A stretch of DNA of 64,000 nucleotides, taken from assembly GCF_001273775.1 (NCBI RefSeq), contig NZ_CP011801.1, positions 2,458,001 through 2,522,000 on the forward strand, read 5' to 3'. Both the position numbers and the translations under genes were made by a program. The notes below the pieces were generated by a model that saw only the letters and a program-made list of their open reading frames with translations, was not told the origin of the DNA and did not search any database. This document shows, piece after piece, positions 27,647-36,607 of this stretch (within the stretch, counting starts at the first letter, position 1; each line of letters starts with the position of its first letter). The DNA comes from Nitrospira moscoviensis (GTDB taxonomy: Bacteria > Nitrospirota > Nitrospiria > Nitrospirales > Nitrospiraceae).

Positions 27647-28789
27647 CTATTCCTCGTACATCGTAATCCCCAGCTTCGACGCCGATCCCCGCAGCCGCTC
27701 ATAGAACCCGGTGCGGCGGAGGCGCGGCAGCAGCTGAAACTTCATGGCGTGCAGCAACCGGGGGACCGGGCGCCGGGGAAACAGGAAGAGATACACGTGG
27801 GGCCGGAGGCCGTTCGACCAGCTGAGCTTCCACCGTTCGGCCTGCCCGAGAAAATCCACTTCGGCGTGGCGCTCGTTCCACGCTTCGCGCAGCATTTTGT
27901 AGCAGAGCAGGTGCGAGGGCGAGAATCGCGCGTACTCCGGATCGTAGCCGGACTTCAGCATGTAGAGGCGGTGGTGGAAGAGCAAGGCGATGCGGACCGC
28001 GATGCGCCGGCCGGCGGTCGTCAGGAAATACAGGCGCAGCCATCCTTCCTTCGCCGCCGTCCGCAGCAGGCTCTCGTAGAACGCTTTGCTGTCCGCCCGG
28101 CTGTCGATCGCCGTCCCGTGGGCGCCCTTCCAGGCGGAGGATTCGAGCCGCAGCGCGTCCGCCAGATCCCGGCCGAGATCGGCGTCCGTTCGAACGATCT
28201 CCATGCCGGCCGGGCCCTCCTCTTCCAAGGCGGCCAGGCGCTTCCGCATGTCGGCGCGATGCACCTTCTTCAGGCCCTTGAAGTACTCGTCCCACTCGCC
28301 GCGCACCGCCACGTAGGGCGACTCGCTGGACGCCCAGCGCCCGACGGCGCATCCGTCGGGCGCCGCCACGCCGGACAGCGCGTCCAGCGTCCGGCTTTCC
28401 AGCGGCAGCTGGCGCAGCTCCAGCACGTCCCACCGGTCGGCGTGCCGTTTGAGATGGCCCCACAAGGCTTCCGCCGCGGCCTGCGGCCGGTCGCCCAGCA
28501 GCAACTCGAAGCGCTCGGTGTAGACATTCCCCATGCCGTGCAGGCGGCGGATCGGACAGCCGTACATCTTCCCGCGGTCCAGCACGAGCGGCGCCAGCGC
28601 CGCGAGCGACCGGCCGTCCTTCACGGCAAGTAGGTACGGCGTGCCGGCCGGCGGGAAGCTGTTCCACCAGGCGCTGATCCATTCGTGCGTCACGAAGGGA
28701 TGATGGATGCCGGACCGGTCCAGCAGCTCGCTCCACATCGGCCGCAATTCGTCGAACCGCCGGCGTTCGGTGATGAGTTCCACGTCCAT
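27647..28789 (-). CDS. FemAB/BioF2-like GNAT acyltransferase 2
   Basis: A 380-residue paralogue of the neighbouring gene. Shared blocks include FVTHEWISAWWNSFPPAG, LHGMGNVYTERFELLL, WDVLELRQLP, KSGYDPEYARFSPSHLLCYKML and EVDFLGQAERWKLSW. Shine-Dalgarno GGGAACG precedes the ATG. It lies between the paralogue and a GT4 gene inside the polymer locus. Retention of both copies suggests two different acceptors or positions. Function is by family only. Confidence 0.8.
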   Translation of the reverse strand: MDVELITERRRFDELRPMWSELLDRSGIHHPFVTHEWISAWWNSFPPAGTPYLLAVKDGRSLAALAPLVLDRGKMYGCPIRRLHGMGNVYTERFELLLGDRPQAAAEALWGHLKRHADRWDVLELRQLPLESRTLDALSGVAAPDGCAVGRWASSESPYVAVRGEWDEYFKGLKKVHRADMRKRLAALEEEGPAGMEIVRTDADLGRDLADALRLESSAWKGAHGTAIDSRADSKAFYESLLRTAAKEGWLRLYFLTTAGRRIAVRIALLFHHRLYMLKSGYDPEYARFSPSHLLCYKMLREAWNERHAEVDFLGQAERWKLSWSNGLRPHVYLFLFPRRPVPRLLHAMKFQLLPRLRRTGFYERLRGSASKLGITMYEE

Positions 28790-28856
28790 ACGTTCCCATG
28801 ACCCGCCTCACGATCGATTCCGCCCCGGACCTCTCGTGGACTCCGCGCCACCCGCC

Positions 28857-30098
28857 CTATCGATTCGGACGCGGCCGCCCGGCCCGCGCCTGCTCCAGCA
28901 GCTCTTCGTACAACCGTTGCATCTTTCGGATCATGCGCTCGTTCGTAAAATGATCCAGCACGCGCCGCCGGCCCGCGCGCCCCATGGACTGCGCGAGGAC
29001 CGGTGCATCGAGCACCCGGCCGATCGCCTGCGCCAGCGCGGCGGGATGCTTGGGAGGCACCAGGAGGCCCGTCACGCCGTCCACGACGACTTCGGGATTG
29101 CCGCCCACGTTCGTCGCGACCACCGGCACCGCCGCCGCCATCGATTCCAGCAGCGCATTCGACAATCCTTCTTCGAGAGACGGCAGCACCGAGACGGTCA
29201 AGGCCGAGAGCAAGTCCGGGATGTCCGTGCGAAATCCCGTGAACATCAGCCGGTCGTTCAATCCCAGGCGGCAGCTGAGCCGCTGCAGATCTTCGCGATA
29301 GGGCCGATCGATATTCGTGTCGCCGACCAGCAGGAAGCGGGCGTCCGGAGTGCGATCCAAGACGGCCCGCGCCGCCTGCACGAAATACTCGAGTCCCTTC
29401 GCCCGGGAGATGCGCGCCACGACGCCGACCAGCGGCGCGTCGGCCGGCACGCCCAGCGCGTGGCGCACGGCGCGCCGCTCCTCCGCGGTCTTGAGGGGAT
29501 GACAGACGATGCCGTTGTGCAGCACGACGATACGGTCGGGCCGATAGCCTTCCGCGATCAGCCCGGCTTTGATCGCCTCGGCATTGACCACCACGCGGTC
29601 GGCCAGGCGACAGGCGAGCTTGTTGGTCCGGCGCTGCCTGGGCGTGAGTTGCCCCCCGGTGTCGCGGATCGCGGCCAAGACCACCGGCACCCGAGCCAAG
29701 CGCGCCGCCGGCACGGCAAAGACGTTCGCGTAAAAGTTATAGGCGTGCAGGATGTCGATGCGCTGCCGCTTCAGATCGGCCGACAATCGGAGGACTTGCC
29801 GGAGCGTGCGCAGCCCATAGAGACTGTCGACCGGATAGAGCGTGACCGGCACCCCCACCGACTCCACCGCCACCTGGTCGCGGTGGTGTCCGAAACAGCC
29901 CAGTTGCACCGCGAACCCGGAGGGATCCAAGCCCCCCGTCACGTTCAACACCTGTCGCTCGGTGCCGCCGATCGCCAGAAACGCGGTGAACTGGAACAGG
30001 CGGATCGGGTCTGCGCGCCGGCCGGCCCTCGCCGGCGAGCCGGCGGACAGGGAAGCCGGAGAGCGGGTGTCGGCGACAATCGCTCCCGGCGCCCTCAT
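28857..30098 (-). CDS. Glycosyltransferase family 4
   Basis: A 413-residue GT-B enzyme. The N-terminal domain has FTAFLAIGGTERQVLNV (loop for donor or acceptor) and DILHAYNFYANVFAV. The C-terminal domain has VVARISRAKGLEYFVQAA, FTGFRTDIPDLLSAL, VLPSLEEGLSNALLESMAA and VVATNVGGNPEVV. The start ATG overlaps the polymerase gene stop (ATGA), so it is coupled to it. It probably acts in assembly of the repeat unit. Sugar specificity unknown. Confidence 0.87.
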   Translation of the reverse strand: MRAPGAIVADTRSPASLSAGSPARAGRRADPIRLFQFTAFLAIGGTERQVLNVTGGLDPSGFAVQLGCFGHHRDQVAVESVGVPVTLYPVDSLYGLRTLRQVLRLSADLKRQRIDILHAYNFYANVFAVPAARLARVPVVLAAIRDTGGQLTPRQRRTNKLACRLADRVVVNAEAIKAGLIAEGYRPDRIVVLHNGIVCHPLKTAEERRAVRHALGVPADAPLVGVVARISRAKGLEYFVQAARAVLDRTPDARFLLVGDTNIDRPYREDLQRLSCRLGLNDRLMFTGFRTDIPDLLSALTVSVLPSLEEGLSNALLESMAAAVPVVATNVGGNPEVVVDGVTGLLVPPKHPAALAQAIGRVLDAPVLAQSMGRAGRRRVLDHFTNERMIRKMQRLYEELLEQARAGRPRPNR

Positions 30099-31471
30099 GC
30101 CGGCACCTCCGCGTTCGCCCGGCCCCGGGCGATCTTCCAGGAGGCCAGCGCCAACCCCGCCATATAATAGAAGTACGGATGATAGCTCACCGGATGGAAC
30201 ATCGCCGCCACCGCATAGGCGATCAGGCTGATCTCCAGCCCTTCGGCCAGCAGCCGCGTGCGCCCCCATCCCAGCTCGGCGTACCGGCGCTGCGCGGCGC
30301 GCGACAGCGTCAGGCACGAATACAGCAACAGGAGAAACAGCGCGAGGCCCGGCAGCCCGAGGTCCACCGCATGCTCCAAATACACGTTGTGCACGGGAGC
30401 CCAGCCCGTCCCGCGCGCCTCCCTCATCGCCAGCGTATTCATCCCGATGCCGGCGCCGACCACGGGATTCGCCGCCACGATCTTGGCGGCGATGACCATA
30501 TCGCTCCACCGTTCCTGCGATGATCCGGTCCGGTCGGCATCGACACTCGCGATGGTGCTGAGGCGCTCGAAGTACGATGCGGGAACCAGCGGGAGGGCCA
30601 GCAGGAGCGCGGCGACCAGTCCGAGCAGCCACGACCGCTCCGGGCGTCCCCGCAGCTTCCACAGGTACAGAAGAACGATGACGCCCAGCGTGAGGGCGCC
30701 AGCCCTTGAGTAGGTGAGCCCCACCGTGCTCACTTCGATCCCGATGGCCGCCAGCAGCAGATGTCGCTTGAGGCCGGGGCGCTCCCCGAGGAACAGCGCG
30801 ACCGTCAGCGGCACGAGCAGGTTGATCATGAGGGCGAGGTCGTTGGGATTCCTGGTCAGCGACGCCATGTTGCCCAGGACCCGCTCTTGGGCGCTCGACT
30901 GAAATACCTCGCCCGTCGCATAGTTGTAGACGGCGAACAGACCGAGCCCGAGCGCCATCGCGGTCAGCAGCCATGCCGCCTGCCGCAGGCGCTCCTTGGT
31001 GCCGATCACCCCGCTCAGCAGCCAAAAAATCACGACCGCCTTGAGATAGGCATCCGTCACGACCGCGACGCTGCCGCCGGGCCAGATCGACAGGGGAACG
31101 GTCGCGGCGGCCCACAGGATCAGCGCCACGATCAATTTCATCGGCCGCGTCCACTCGACGAGCCGCCGGCCGCGCGACCAGCTGTCGAATGCGTAGGCCG
31201 CGATGCCGGCGCCGGCCGTGACGAGCGCGGGGCGGAACGGCGCCAGCGCGGGAACATAGTTCTGCGGCGAGAAGAGCATCACGCCCGTCAATCCCATCAG
31301 CGCCCAGAAGGGCACCGGCGACGACGGCGATGCACCCGCGGCGGCGGCCCGCTCGCCCGCCGGCGGGCCGTGCCGGTCCGGCCGCCACCATTCGTCGGCA
31401 CGGGTCTCCGGCGTCCGCACATCGGATCGCTCCCGCAGCCACGAGACGGCGGCTGGGACGTCAGGCGGCAT
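30095..31471 (-). CDS. O-antigen ligase/polymerase family (Wzy-like)
   Basis: A 458-residue polytopic protein with about ten or more hydrophobic segments after a hydrophilic N-terminus of about 50 residues. The large periplasmic loop contains VVGAGIGMNTLAMREARGTGWAPVHNVYLEHAV, which includes the conserved Wzy_C features (G-I-G-N and H-N-x-Y/L-E). It should polymerise flipped repeat units in the periplasm. The gene overlaps the initiating transferase by 11 nt and the next GT4 by 4 nt, so all three are tightly coupled. Confidence 0.85.
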   Translation of the reverse strand: MPPDVPAAVSWLRERSDVRTPETRADEWWRPDRHGPPAGERAAAAGASPSSPVPFWALMGLTGVMLFSPQNYVPALAPFRPALVTAGAGIAAYAFDSWSRGRRLVEWTRPMKLIVALILWAAATVPLSIWPGGSVAVVTDAYLKAVVIFWLLSGVIGTKERLRQAAWLLTAMALGLGLFAVYNYATGEVFQSSAQERVLGNMASLTRNPNDLALMINLLVPLTVALFLGERPGLKRHLLLAAIGIEVSTVGLTYSRAGALTLGVIVLLYLWKLRGRPERSWLLGLVAALLLALPLVPASYFERLSTIASVDADRTGSSQERWSDMVIAAKIVAANPVVGAGIGMNTLAMREARGTGWAPVHNVYLEHAVDLGLPGLALFLLLLYSCLTLSRAAQRRYAELGWGRTRLLAEGLEISLIAYAVAAMFHPVSYHPYFYYMAGLALASWKIARGRANAEVPA

Positions 31472-32840
31472 CGATGCGCTCCTCCAGCAGCGGCTCGGCG
31501 GACACCGCGGCTCCCTCCAACTTCGAGTCGCTCCCCAGCAGCACGACCTTCACCGTCAGCAGCACGATGTCCAAATCGAACAGGAGCGAGCGGTGCTTGA
31601 TGTAGTAAAGGTCGTACCGCATTTTGTCGGTCTCTTCCTTCAGGCTGTTGGCGTAGCCGTAGCGCACCTGCGCCCACCCGGTGATGCCCGGCCGGACCAT
31701 CGAGCGAAAGGCGTAAAACGGAATATGCTCGGTAAAGAGCGCGTAGTTGGTCGCGGGATGCGGGCGCGGTCCGACCAGATTCATGTGACCGGCCACCACG
31801 TTGAACAGCTGCGGCAATTCGTCGAGGCGGAATTTCCGCAGCCAGCGTCCCACGCGGGTGATGCGGTCGCCGTTATCCCGCACCCACTCCGACCGCCGTT
31901 CCCCGGCGGGATGCATCGTGCGGAACTTCATCAGCGGGAAGACCCGTCCGTCTTTGCCGATGCGGCCGTGCACGAACAGCACGGGCCCGCGGCTGTCCAG
32001 TTTGATGAGGATCGCGAGCACGAGCAGCAGCGGAGCCGTAAGCGCCAAACCCAGCCCGGCCGCCACGAAGCTGATCGCCCGAGCCGCCCGGTCGTACGAG
32101 GTCGACCGGCCGAATTCCTCGGAGAAAATGACCTGGCTGGGATGCAGCGATTCGATGGCGACCTTGCCGGTCAACCGTTCATAGACCGGGATGCCGTCTT
32201 CCACCACGACGCCCTGCCGCTTGGCATCCAGCAGCGCCGCCACCGGCACCAGGCCGCGCCGCTCCCGCAGCGCCACGACGATCCGATGCGGGCGGGCATC
32301 CGCGGCCGGCCGCGGATGCGCCGCCGCGTCCGGCCCTCTCCGCAGAAAACGGCCCTGCTCGTAGGCGACGATGCGGCAATCCCGCCGGGCCCGCAGCTCG
32401 GCGAGCACCGCCTTCGCCAGCGGACTTTTCCCCAGCACGGCCACCCGCTCGACGAACGGCGGGCGCCGGGCCATGCGATGCCACGCCGCCCGGCCGAGGA
32501 TCACGAGGGCGCTCGTCAGGGCGAGCGCCGCGACAACCCGGAGCCAGCTCGCCGCGCCGGCCGGCAGGAACAGCGCCGCCAGCACGATGAGCGGGACCGC
32601 CGCGAGCACGGCCGCCCGCGCCAGGCGCAGCAGACAAGCCGACCGGCTTTCCGCACTGCGCCGGTCGTACAGGCCCGCGTACGCCAGCGCGGCGATGCAG
32701 CAGCCGGCAAACAGAAGGACGGCCGTCGGCACCTGTAATCCGCCCGGCAGGCTCCCGCCGATCGGCTCGATCGGGGGAAGCAGCAGAGCAAAGACGGCAC
32801 AACAGAACGCCGACTCAACACAAACCAACAACAATGCCAT
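31461..32840 (-). CDS. Initiating polyprenyl-phosphate sugar phosphotransferase
   Basis: A 459-residue protein. Five N-terminal hydrophobic segments (about 1-130) and a CoA-binding-like domain lead to a C-terminal bacterial sugar transferase domain: GKDGRVFPLMKFRTMH, WLRKFRLDELPQLFNVV, MNLVGPRPHPATNY and PGITGWAQVRYGYANSLKEE. These carry the conserved Arg, Asp-Glu and PRP residues. Similar to exosortase-A/EpsB-type transferases. It puts the first sugar phosphate on undecaprenyl phosphate. The Shine-Dalgarno is weak. The upstream 480 bp is repeat-rich. Confidence 0.88.
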   Translation of the reverse strand: MALLLVCVESAFCCAVFALLLPPIEPIGGSLPGGLQVPTAVLLFAGCCIAALAYAGLYDRRSAESRSACLLRLARAAVLAAVPLIVLAALFLPAGAASWLRVVAALALTSALVILGRAAWHRMARRPPFVERVAVLGKSPLAKAVLAELRARRDCRIVAYEQGRFLRRGPDAAAHPRPAADARPHRIVVALRERRGLVPVAALLDAKRQGVVVEDGIPVYERLTGKVAIESLHPSQVIFSEEFGRSTSYDRAARAISFVAAGLGLALTAPLLLVLAILIKLDSRGPVLFVHGRIGKDGRVFPLMKFRTMHPAGERRSEWVRDNGDRITRVGRWLRKFRLDELPQLFNVVAGHMNLVGPRPHPATNYALFTEHIPFYAFRSMVRPGITGWAQVRYGYANSLKEETDKMRYDLYYIKHRSLLFDLDIVLLTVKVVLLGSDSKLEGAAVSAEPLLEERIDAA

Positions 32841-32974
32841 GGAGCCTTGGAAATGTGGGCGCGATCTAATCGGTGTTGATGAACTTAGACCGTTGTAACA
32901 CTATCCGTGCCCCTCGGATTTCCCGCCCCATAAACAATGCCAGCTAAACACACTGTGCACGAAGAGAACGCCGC

Positions 32975-33086
32975 TGTTCTCACCCGCCCACCCCCGAGCC
33001 GCCGAGACGGCTCGTTCCCCGGTGGGGTACGTCGCAGGGAGGCACGAACCCGAGAACGAAGCTGGCGGTCATTTCGAAACTTACAC
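32975..33086. repeat. Partial copy of the palindromic element interior
   Basis: It carries the interior seen in copies at 25408 and 33087 (TTCTCACCCGCC, GAGCCGCCGAGACGGCTCG, GTACGTCGCA, CGAGAACGAAGCTGGCGG) but its terminal repeats are degenerate. It lies directly beside the next copy in the 482-bp gap between the sugar transferase start and the autokinase stop. The rest of the gap (32841-32974) holds the sugar transferase leader; no convincing promoter was seen. Confidence 0.8.
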
Positions 33087-33320
33087 GGGCTGTTCAGAAA
33101 GGCCGTCCAGCAAGGCCGCAGGGAGGCGCACGGCGTCACGAATAAGTGACGCCACGTTTGTGCGCGCCGGCGAGATGGTGAGCCGGCAGTGTCCCGCGAC
33201 TGAGACGTGTCGTTCTCACCCGCCCACCCCCGAGCCACCGAGACGGCTCGTTCCCCGCCGCGGTACGTCGCAAGGAGACGCGCGACTGAGAACGCCGCTG
33301 GCGGCCTTTATCAACAGCCC
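33087..33320. repeat. Palindromic element, copy 3 (expanded, different tips)
   Basis: A 234-bp element bounded by GGGCTGTTCAGAAAGGCC and GGCCTTTATCAACAGCCC. The same core is present, but the terminal pentamer differs from the GCAGGATG tips of other copies. It has extra internal sequence (about 33135-33205). It ends 3 bp before the autokinase stop codon. Confidence 0.8.
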
Positions 33321-33322
33321 GG

Positions 33323-34132
33323 CTAGCCGGATTCGGGGGTCATGTAGTACGCGCCATAGTTATACGACGACAGCAGTCGGTCATCGCCGTTGTAGACCAG
33401 CCCGAGCAGCTTGGAGGGCCCCAGGGAGTTCAAGGCTTCCGCCACTTCCTGGCGCGATGTTTTGTTGGCGTAGACCACCATGAGGAACCCGTCGACGTTC
33501 CGCCCCAAGATGAGGCAGTCGGGCGCCAGCATCAGCGGCGGCGTATCCAGAAAGATCCATTCGTAGTCGCGCCGGGCTTCGTTCAGCAGCTCGGCGAAGC
33601 GGGCGGACTTGATGATCTCGTGCGGCAAGCCCTGCGCGCGGCCCGCCGTGGCGATGGACAGATTCCATGCGGGATGCCGGCGCACGACGTCTTTGAGGCG
33701 GAGGCCGGCGTTGAGCGCCGCATCGCGAAGGCCGACGATATTGTCCCGCAACCCCAACTGGGCGGCGATCGACGGCTTGCGGAAATCGACGTCCATGAGG
33801 AGGACCCGCGCCGACGGCGACTGGCTCACCGCCCCCGCCAGGTTGATCGCCGTCAGGGTTTTCCCGTCGCCCATCGTCGGACTGGTCATCGCGACGACCT
33901 GGAGCAAGCCGGTCTGCCGCCGCTGCTCCAACATCAATCCCAGCGTGCGATATTGCTCCGCCTCGAACGTGGCCGGCGTGAGCAGGCTCACCAGATGCTC
34001 GTCCGGCTTGGCGCGCCCCAACATCTTTTCGAGAACCGGCGCGTCTCCGCGGCTATCTCCCCGCTGATAGGCGGAGGACGAGCCCGACTCCGGTGGCGGC
34101 ACGGCACGTAACGCAGGATTCACGTCTTTCAT
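33323..34132 (-). CDS. Tyrosine-protein autokinase (BY-kinase, CpsD/exosortase-associated type)
   Basis: A 269-residue cytoplasmic kinase domain: Walker A TSPTMGDGKT at about 83-92, Walker A' VLLMDVDFRKP, Walker B WIFLDTPPLM. A C-terminal tyrosine cluster (SSYNYGAYYMTPESG) is the expected autophosphorylation site. It should act with the Wzz-type protein encoded just downstream to control chain length and export, as in split BY-kinase systems. The stop abuts the palindromic element. Confidence 0.9.
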   Translation of the reverse strand: MKDVNPALRAVPPPESGSSSAYQRGDSRGDAPVLEKMLGRAKPDEHLVSLLTPATFEAEQYRTLGLMLEQRRQTGLLQVVAMTSPTMGDGKTLTAINLAGAVSQSPSARVLLMDVDFRKPSIAAQLGLRDNIVGLRDAALNAGLRLKDVVRRHPAWNLSIATAGRAQGLPHEIIKSARFAELLNEARRDYEWIFLDTPPLMLAPDCLILGRNVDGFLMVVYANKTSRQEVAEALNSLGPSKLLGLVYNGDDRLLSSYNYGAYYMTPESG

Positions 34133-34176
34133 GACGGGTCATCGTTCCTTTCGGGCTTTCGCAAACCATGATGGCG

Positions 34177-35781
34177 TCACCGGGGAGCCGACGGGGCGGG
34201 CTTTTCGCTCAACATCCACACGAGCTGCTCGTTTTCCGCGCCGAGATACTGGAAGGCGCCCACGATCGCCGCGAGGCTGACGAGAGAGACCGCCGCCCGC
34301 AGTCCGGCCCAGACCGCTTTCTTGCGCCGCTCCGCTTTCGTCTCGATCAAAGGGATCCGCACCAGAATCGGCACCTTGGTGAAGGCCCGCAGCTCGTCGA
34401 CGTCGTGGAAGGACCGGTCGCGGTACTCCGCCAGCATGACGCCTCCCGCCGCGATGGCGAGCGACAACGCCAGCCCGATGAGGTACAGCCGCGTCCGGTT
34501 GGGCGCGGCCGGGCTCGCGGACGGCATGGCCGGGTCGATGATCCGCATCTCCGCGTCATGGCGCGCCCGCTCCATGCTTTCCGCCAACAGGGCGTCTTCG
34601 TAGCGTTGCAGCAGCGACAGATACAGATCCCGCGTCATCTTGAAATCCCGCTCCAACTGTTGAAACTCCTGGGCATGCTGCGGAGATCGTTCCACCCGCC
34701 GCTGGTACGCGATCAGCTCCTGCCGGAGCCGCTGCTCCTCCACCTTGAGATTCTTCAAGTCGCGGTCCGACTCGCGCAGCGCCTGCCGGATGTCGTCCGG
34801 GCTGGCGAGCAGCGCCGCCGCCTGCGCCGGATCCAGCTTGGCGTCCGCGGCCATCTCGGCCAGCGCTTTCTCGATCGCGGCGATTTCCCCTTGCAGGCGC
34901 TGCACGTCGGGGTGCTTGTGGCTGGCGCGGGTCCGCAAGGCGGTCAATTCCGTCCGCAGCTTTTCCAACTGGTACGCCAGCGATTCCGGATGCGGGGCGG
35001 CGCCCGCGCCGCCCGCGGTGATGTCGAAGAGTTGCTTGCTCAACCGCTCCCTCCGCTCGATCAGCCGCATTTGATGCTCGCTGTTCAGAGCGAGATCCTG
35101 GTTGAGCCGCGACAAGGTGCTGAGATTGACGTGGATCTGATCCGGCAATTCGCCCATGTGGCGCTGCTGGAACTGGGCGATGCGGCGCTCCTGCTCGTCG
35201 TGCCGCGCCTTGATCTCGTCCAATTGCTTTTTCAGCAGCAGGGTGGTGTCCGAGGCCTGGCGCGTCCGCATCTTGACGTTTTCCTCGACGTACTCACCGG
35301 CCAGCGTATTGGCCACGCGCGCCACCGTCTCGGGATCGCGCCCGCGATAGCTCACTTTGAAGCCGAACGTCCCGTCGCGGCCGAAGACCTGACGCTGCAA
35401 TTCTTTCAATTCCAACGTGATGTCCTTGCGCATCCGTTCGACGACCGATTCTTCGTCCGCGCGCTTCCGGAGATCCGGGTACAAATTGAAGCGCTCGATC
35501 AACTCCTTGAGGTGCGACCGGTTCAGGATCTTTTCCCGAATCATGTGCAGGCGCGCGTCCGCTTCCCCGGTGACGGATGACTTCACGTAGCCTTCCGGGA
35601 TCTGCTGCTGCTCGACCAACACCGTCGCGGTGGAGCTGTAGAGATTCGGCAGAGTGGACACCAGGCTGAGAAAGGCCGCGCAGGGCGCGGCGAACAGGAC
35701 CAGCGCCAGCCACTTGCGCCGGTCCCAGATCGCCGCCGCTTGCGCCAATCCCGCCCGGCTGTCGGGTCCCTCTTCCTGCAT
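34177..35781 (-). CDS. Wzz-type chain-length determinant / exosortase-system PCP
   Basis: A 534-residue polysaccharide co-polymerase. It has an N-terminal transmembrane helix (about 27-48), a long periplasmic region with coiled coils (for example ALNSEHQMRLIERRERLSKQL and the AEMAADAKLD region), and a C-terminal Pro-rich element before a second helix near residue 420. A further hydrophobic segment lies near residue 500. The ATG is chosen over the GTG immediately before it; CAGGAG lies upstream. It sets polymer chain length and partners the BY-kinase. Its length and absence of a kinase domain fit the exosortase-A-associated family. Confidence 0.88.
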   Translation of the reverse strand: MQEEGPDSRAGLAQAAAIWDRRKWLALVLFAAPCAAFLSLVSTLPNLYSSTATVLVEQQQIPEGYVKSSVTGEADARLHMIREKILNRSHLKELIERFNLYPDLRKRADEESVVERMRKDITLELKELQRQVFGRDGTFGFKVSYRGRDPETVARVANTLAGEYVEENVKMRTRQASDTTLLLKKQLDEIKARHDEQERRIAQFQQRHMGELPDQIHVNLSTLSRLNQDLALNSEHQMRLIERRERLSKQLFDITAGGAGAAPHPESLAYQLEKLRTELTALRTRASHKHPDVQRLQGEIAAIEKALAEMAADAKLDPAQAAALLASPDDIRQALRESDRDLKNLKVEEQRLRQELIAYQRRVERSPQHAQEFQQLERDFKMTRDLYLSLLQRYEDALLAESMERARHDAEMRIIDPAMPSASPAAPNRTRLYLIGLALSLAIAAGGVMLAEYRDRSFHDVDELRAFTKVPILVRIPLIETKAERRKKAVWAGLRAAVSLVSLAAIVGAFQYLGAENEQLVWMLSEKPAPSAPR

Positions 35782-35802
35782 CACAGGCTCCTGGTCGACA
35801 AC

Positions 35803-35939
35803 GGTCTATCTGGTCTATTTGGTCTGTCTGGTCTATTTGGTCTGTTCGGTCTGTTTGGTCTATCTGGTTTGTCTGGTTTGTTTCGTTTGTTCGGTTTTCG
35901 CACCAGATAGACCAGACAGACCACGCACCAGACAGACCA
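35803..35939. repeat. 9-bp repeat array B with inverted arm
   Basis: About nine plus-strand units (TATCTGGTC, TATTTGGTC, TGTCTGGTC, TGTTCGGTC and others, the last ones shifting to TGGTTTGTT), then a spacer and a reverse arm (CCAGATAGACCAGACAGACC and a second short copy). It fills the gap between the Wza-type gene stop and the Wzz-type gene start. Confidence 0.95.
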
Positions 35940-36584
35940 TCAGGGGACGACGATGATGTCGCCGGGTTGCAAGAAGAAATTCTCCAGCCCGCCGTTTGTG
36001 GAAATCACTTTGTTGTAATTGAACGGAATCTGCCGCATGGACTTGCCCTCGGGGCGCAGGACCACGATGCGGTTCCGCCCGGCGAACTCGCCGAAGCCTT
36101 CGGCCATCGCGAGAATGTCCAGCACCGTGGCGCGGCCCTTCAGCTCGTGCCGCCCCGTCTTTTTCACTTCGCCGATGACGGACACTTTGAAGCTGTGCAC
36201 CTCGCGGACGATGACGGAAACTTCCGGCGACGGAATATATTCGGCCAGCTTTTTGATGAGCACGCTGCGCAGCTGCGCGGGCGTCAATCCCGCCGCCTGC
36301 ACGTCGTTGACCAGCGGCAGCGAAATTTTGCCGTCCGGCCGCACGGGCACCGTCCGGCTGATGGCGGAGTTGTTCCAGACGGAAATATCGAGCACGTCCT
36401 CCGCTCCGATCCGGTAATCCCCGATCTCCGCGCTCTGCGTCCCGGCATGATCGCCGTCGTAGGACGGGGACGAGCTCGACGATCCGGCCGCGCTCGATGA
36501 TGAACTCGAAGACGACTCGGCGGCCAGGGCGGGTGCGGCCCCTACACACCCGATCGCCAGAAACAGCAAGACGTAACCTTTCAT
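35940..36584 (-). CDS. Polysaccharide export protein (Wza-like)
   Basis: A 214-residue protein with a Sec signal (MKGYVLLFLAIGCVGAAPALA). A striking Ser-rich linker at about 22-42 is followed by a Poly_export domain (YRIGAEDVLDISVWNNSAISRTVPV, RPDGKISLPLV) and an SLBB domain (FKVSVIGEVKKTGRHELKG). Short Wza relatives of this type form or gate the outer-membrane export channel. A lipobox is not obvious. Strong Shine-Dalgarno GGGAGGAG. Its stop touches the 9-bp array. Confidence 0.9.
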   Translation of the reverse strand: MKGYVLLFLAIGCVGAAPALAAESSSSSSSSAAGSSSSSPSYDGDHAGTQSAEIGDYRIGAEDVLDISVWNNSAISRTVPVRPDGKISLPLVNDVQAAGLTPAQLRSVLIKKLAEYIPSPEVSVIVREVHSFKVSVIGEVKKTGRHELKGRATVLDILAMAEGFGEFAGRNRIVVLRPEGKSMRQIPFNYNKVISTNGGLENFFLQPGDIIVVP

Positions 36585-36607
36585 TGGACTCCTCCCCTGT
36601 AAATCGT

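Noticed and set aside
30099..31442. In-frame upstream extension of the GT4 gene (to 31442)
   Set aside because: It reads the polymerase gene in another frame. The GT4 begins at the ATGA overlap (30098) with the normal N-terminus.
32841..32974. Sigma-54-like promoter (GGCA...) before the sugar transferase
   Set aside because: The -12 element does not match TTGC at the needed spacing. Chance similarity in GC-rich DNA.
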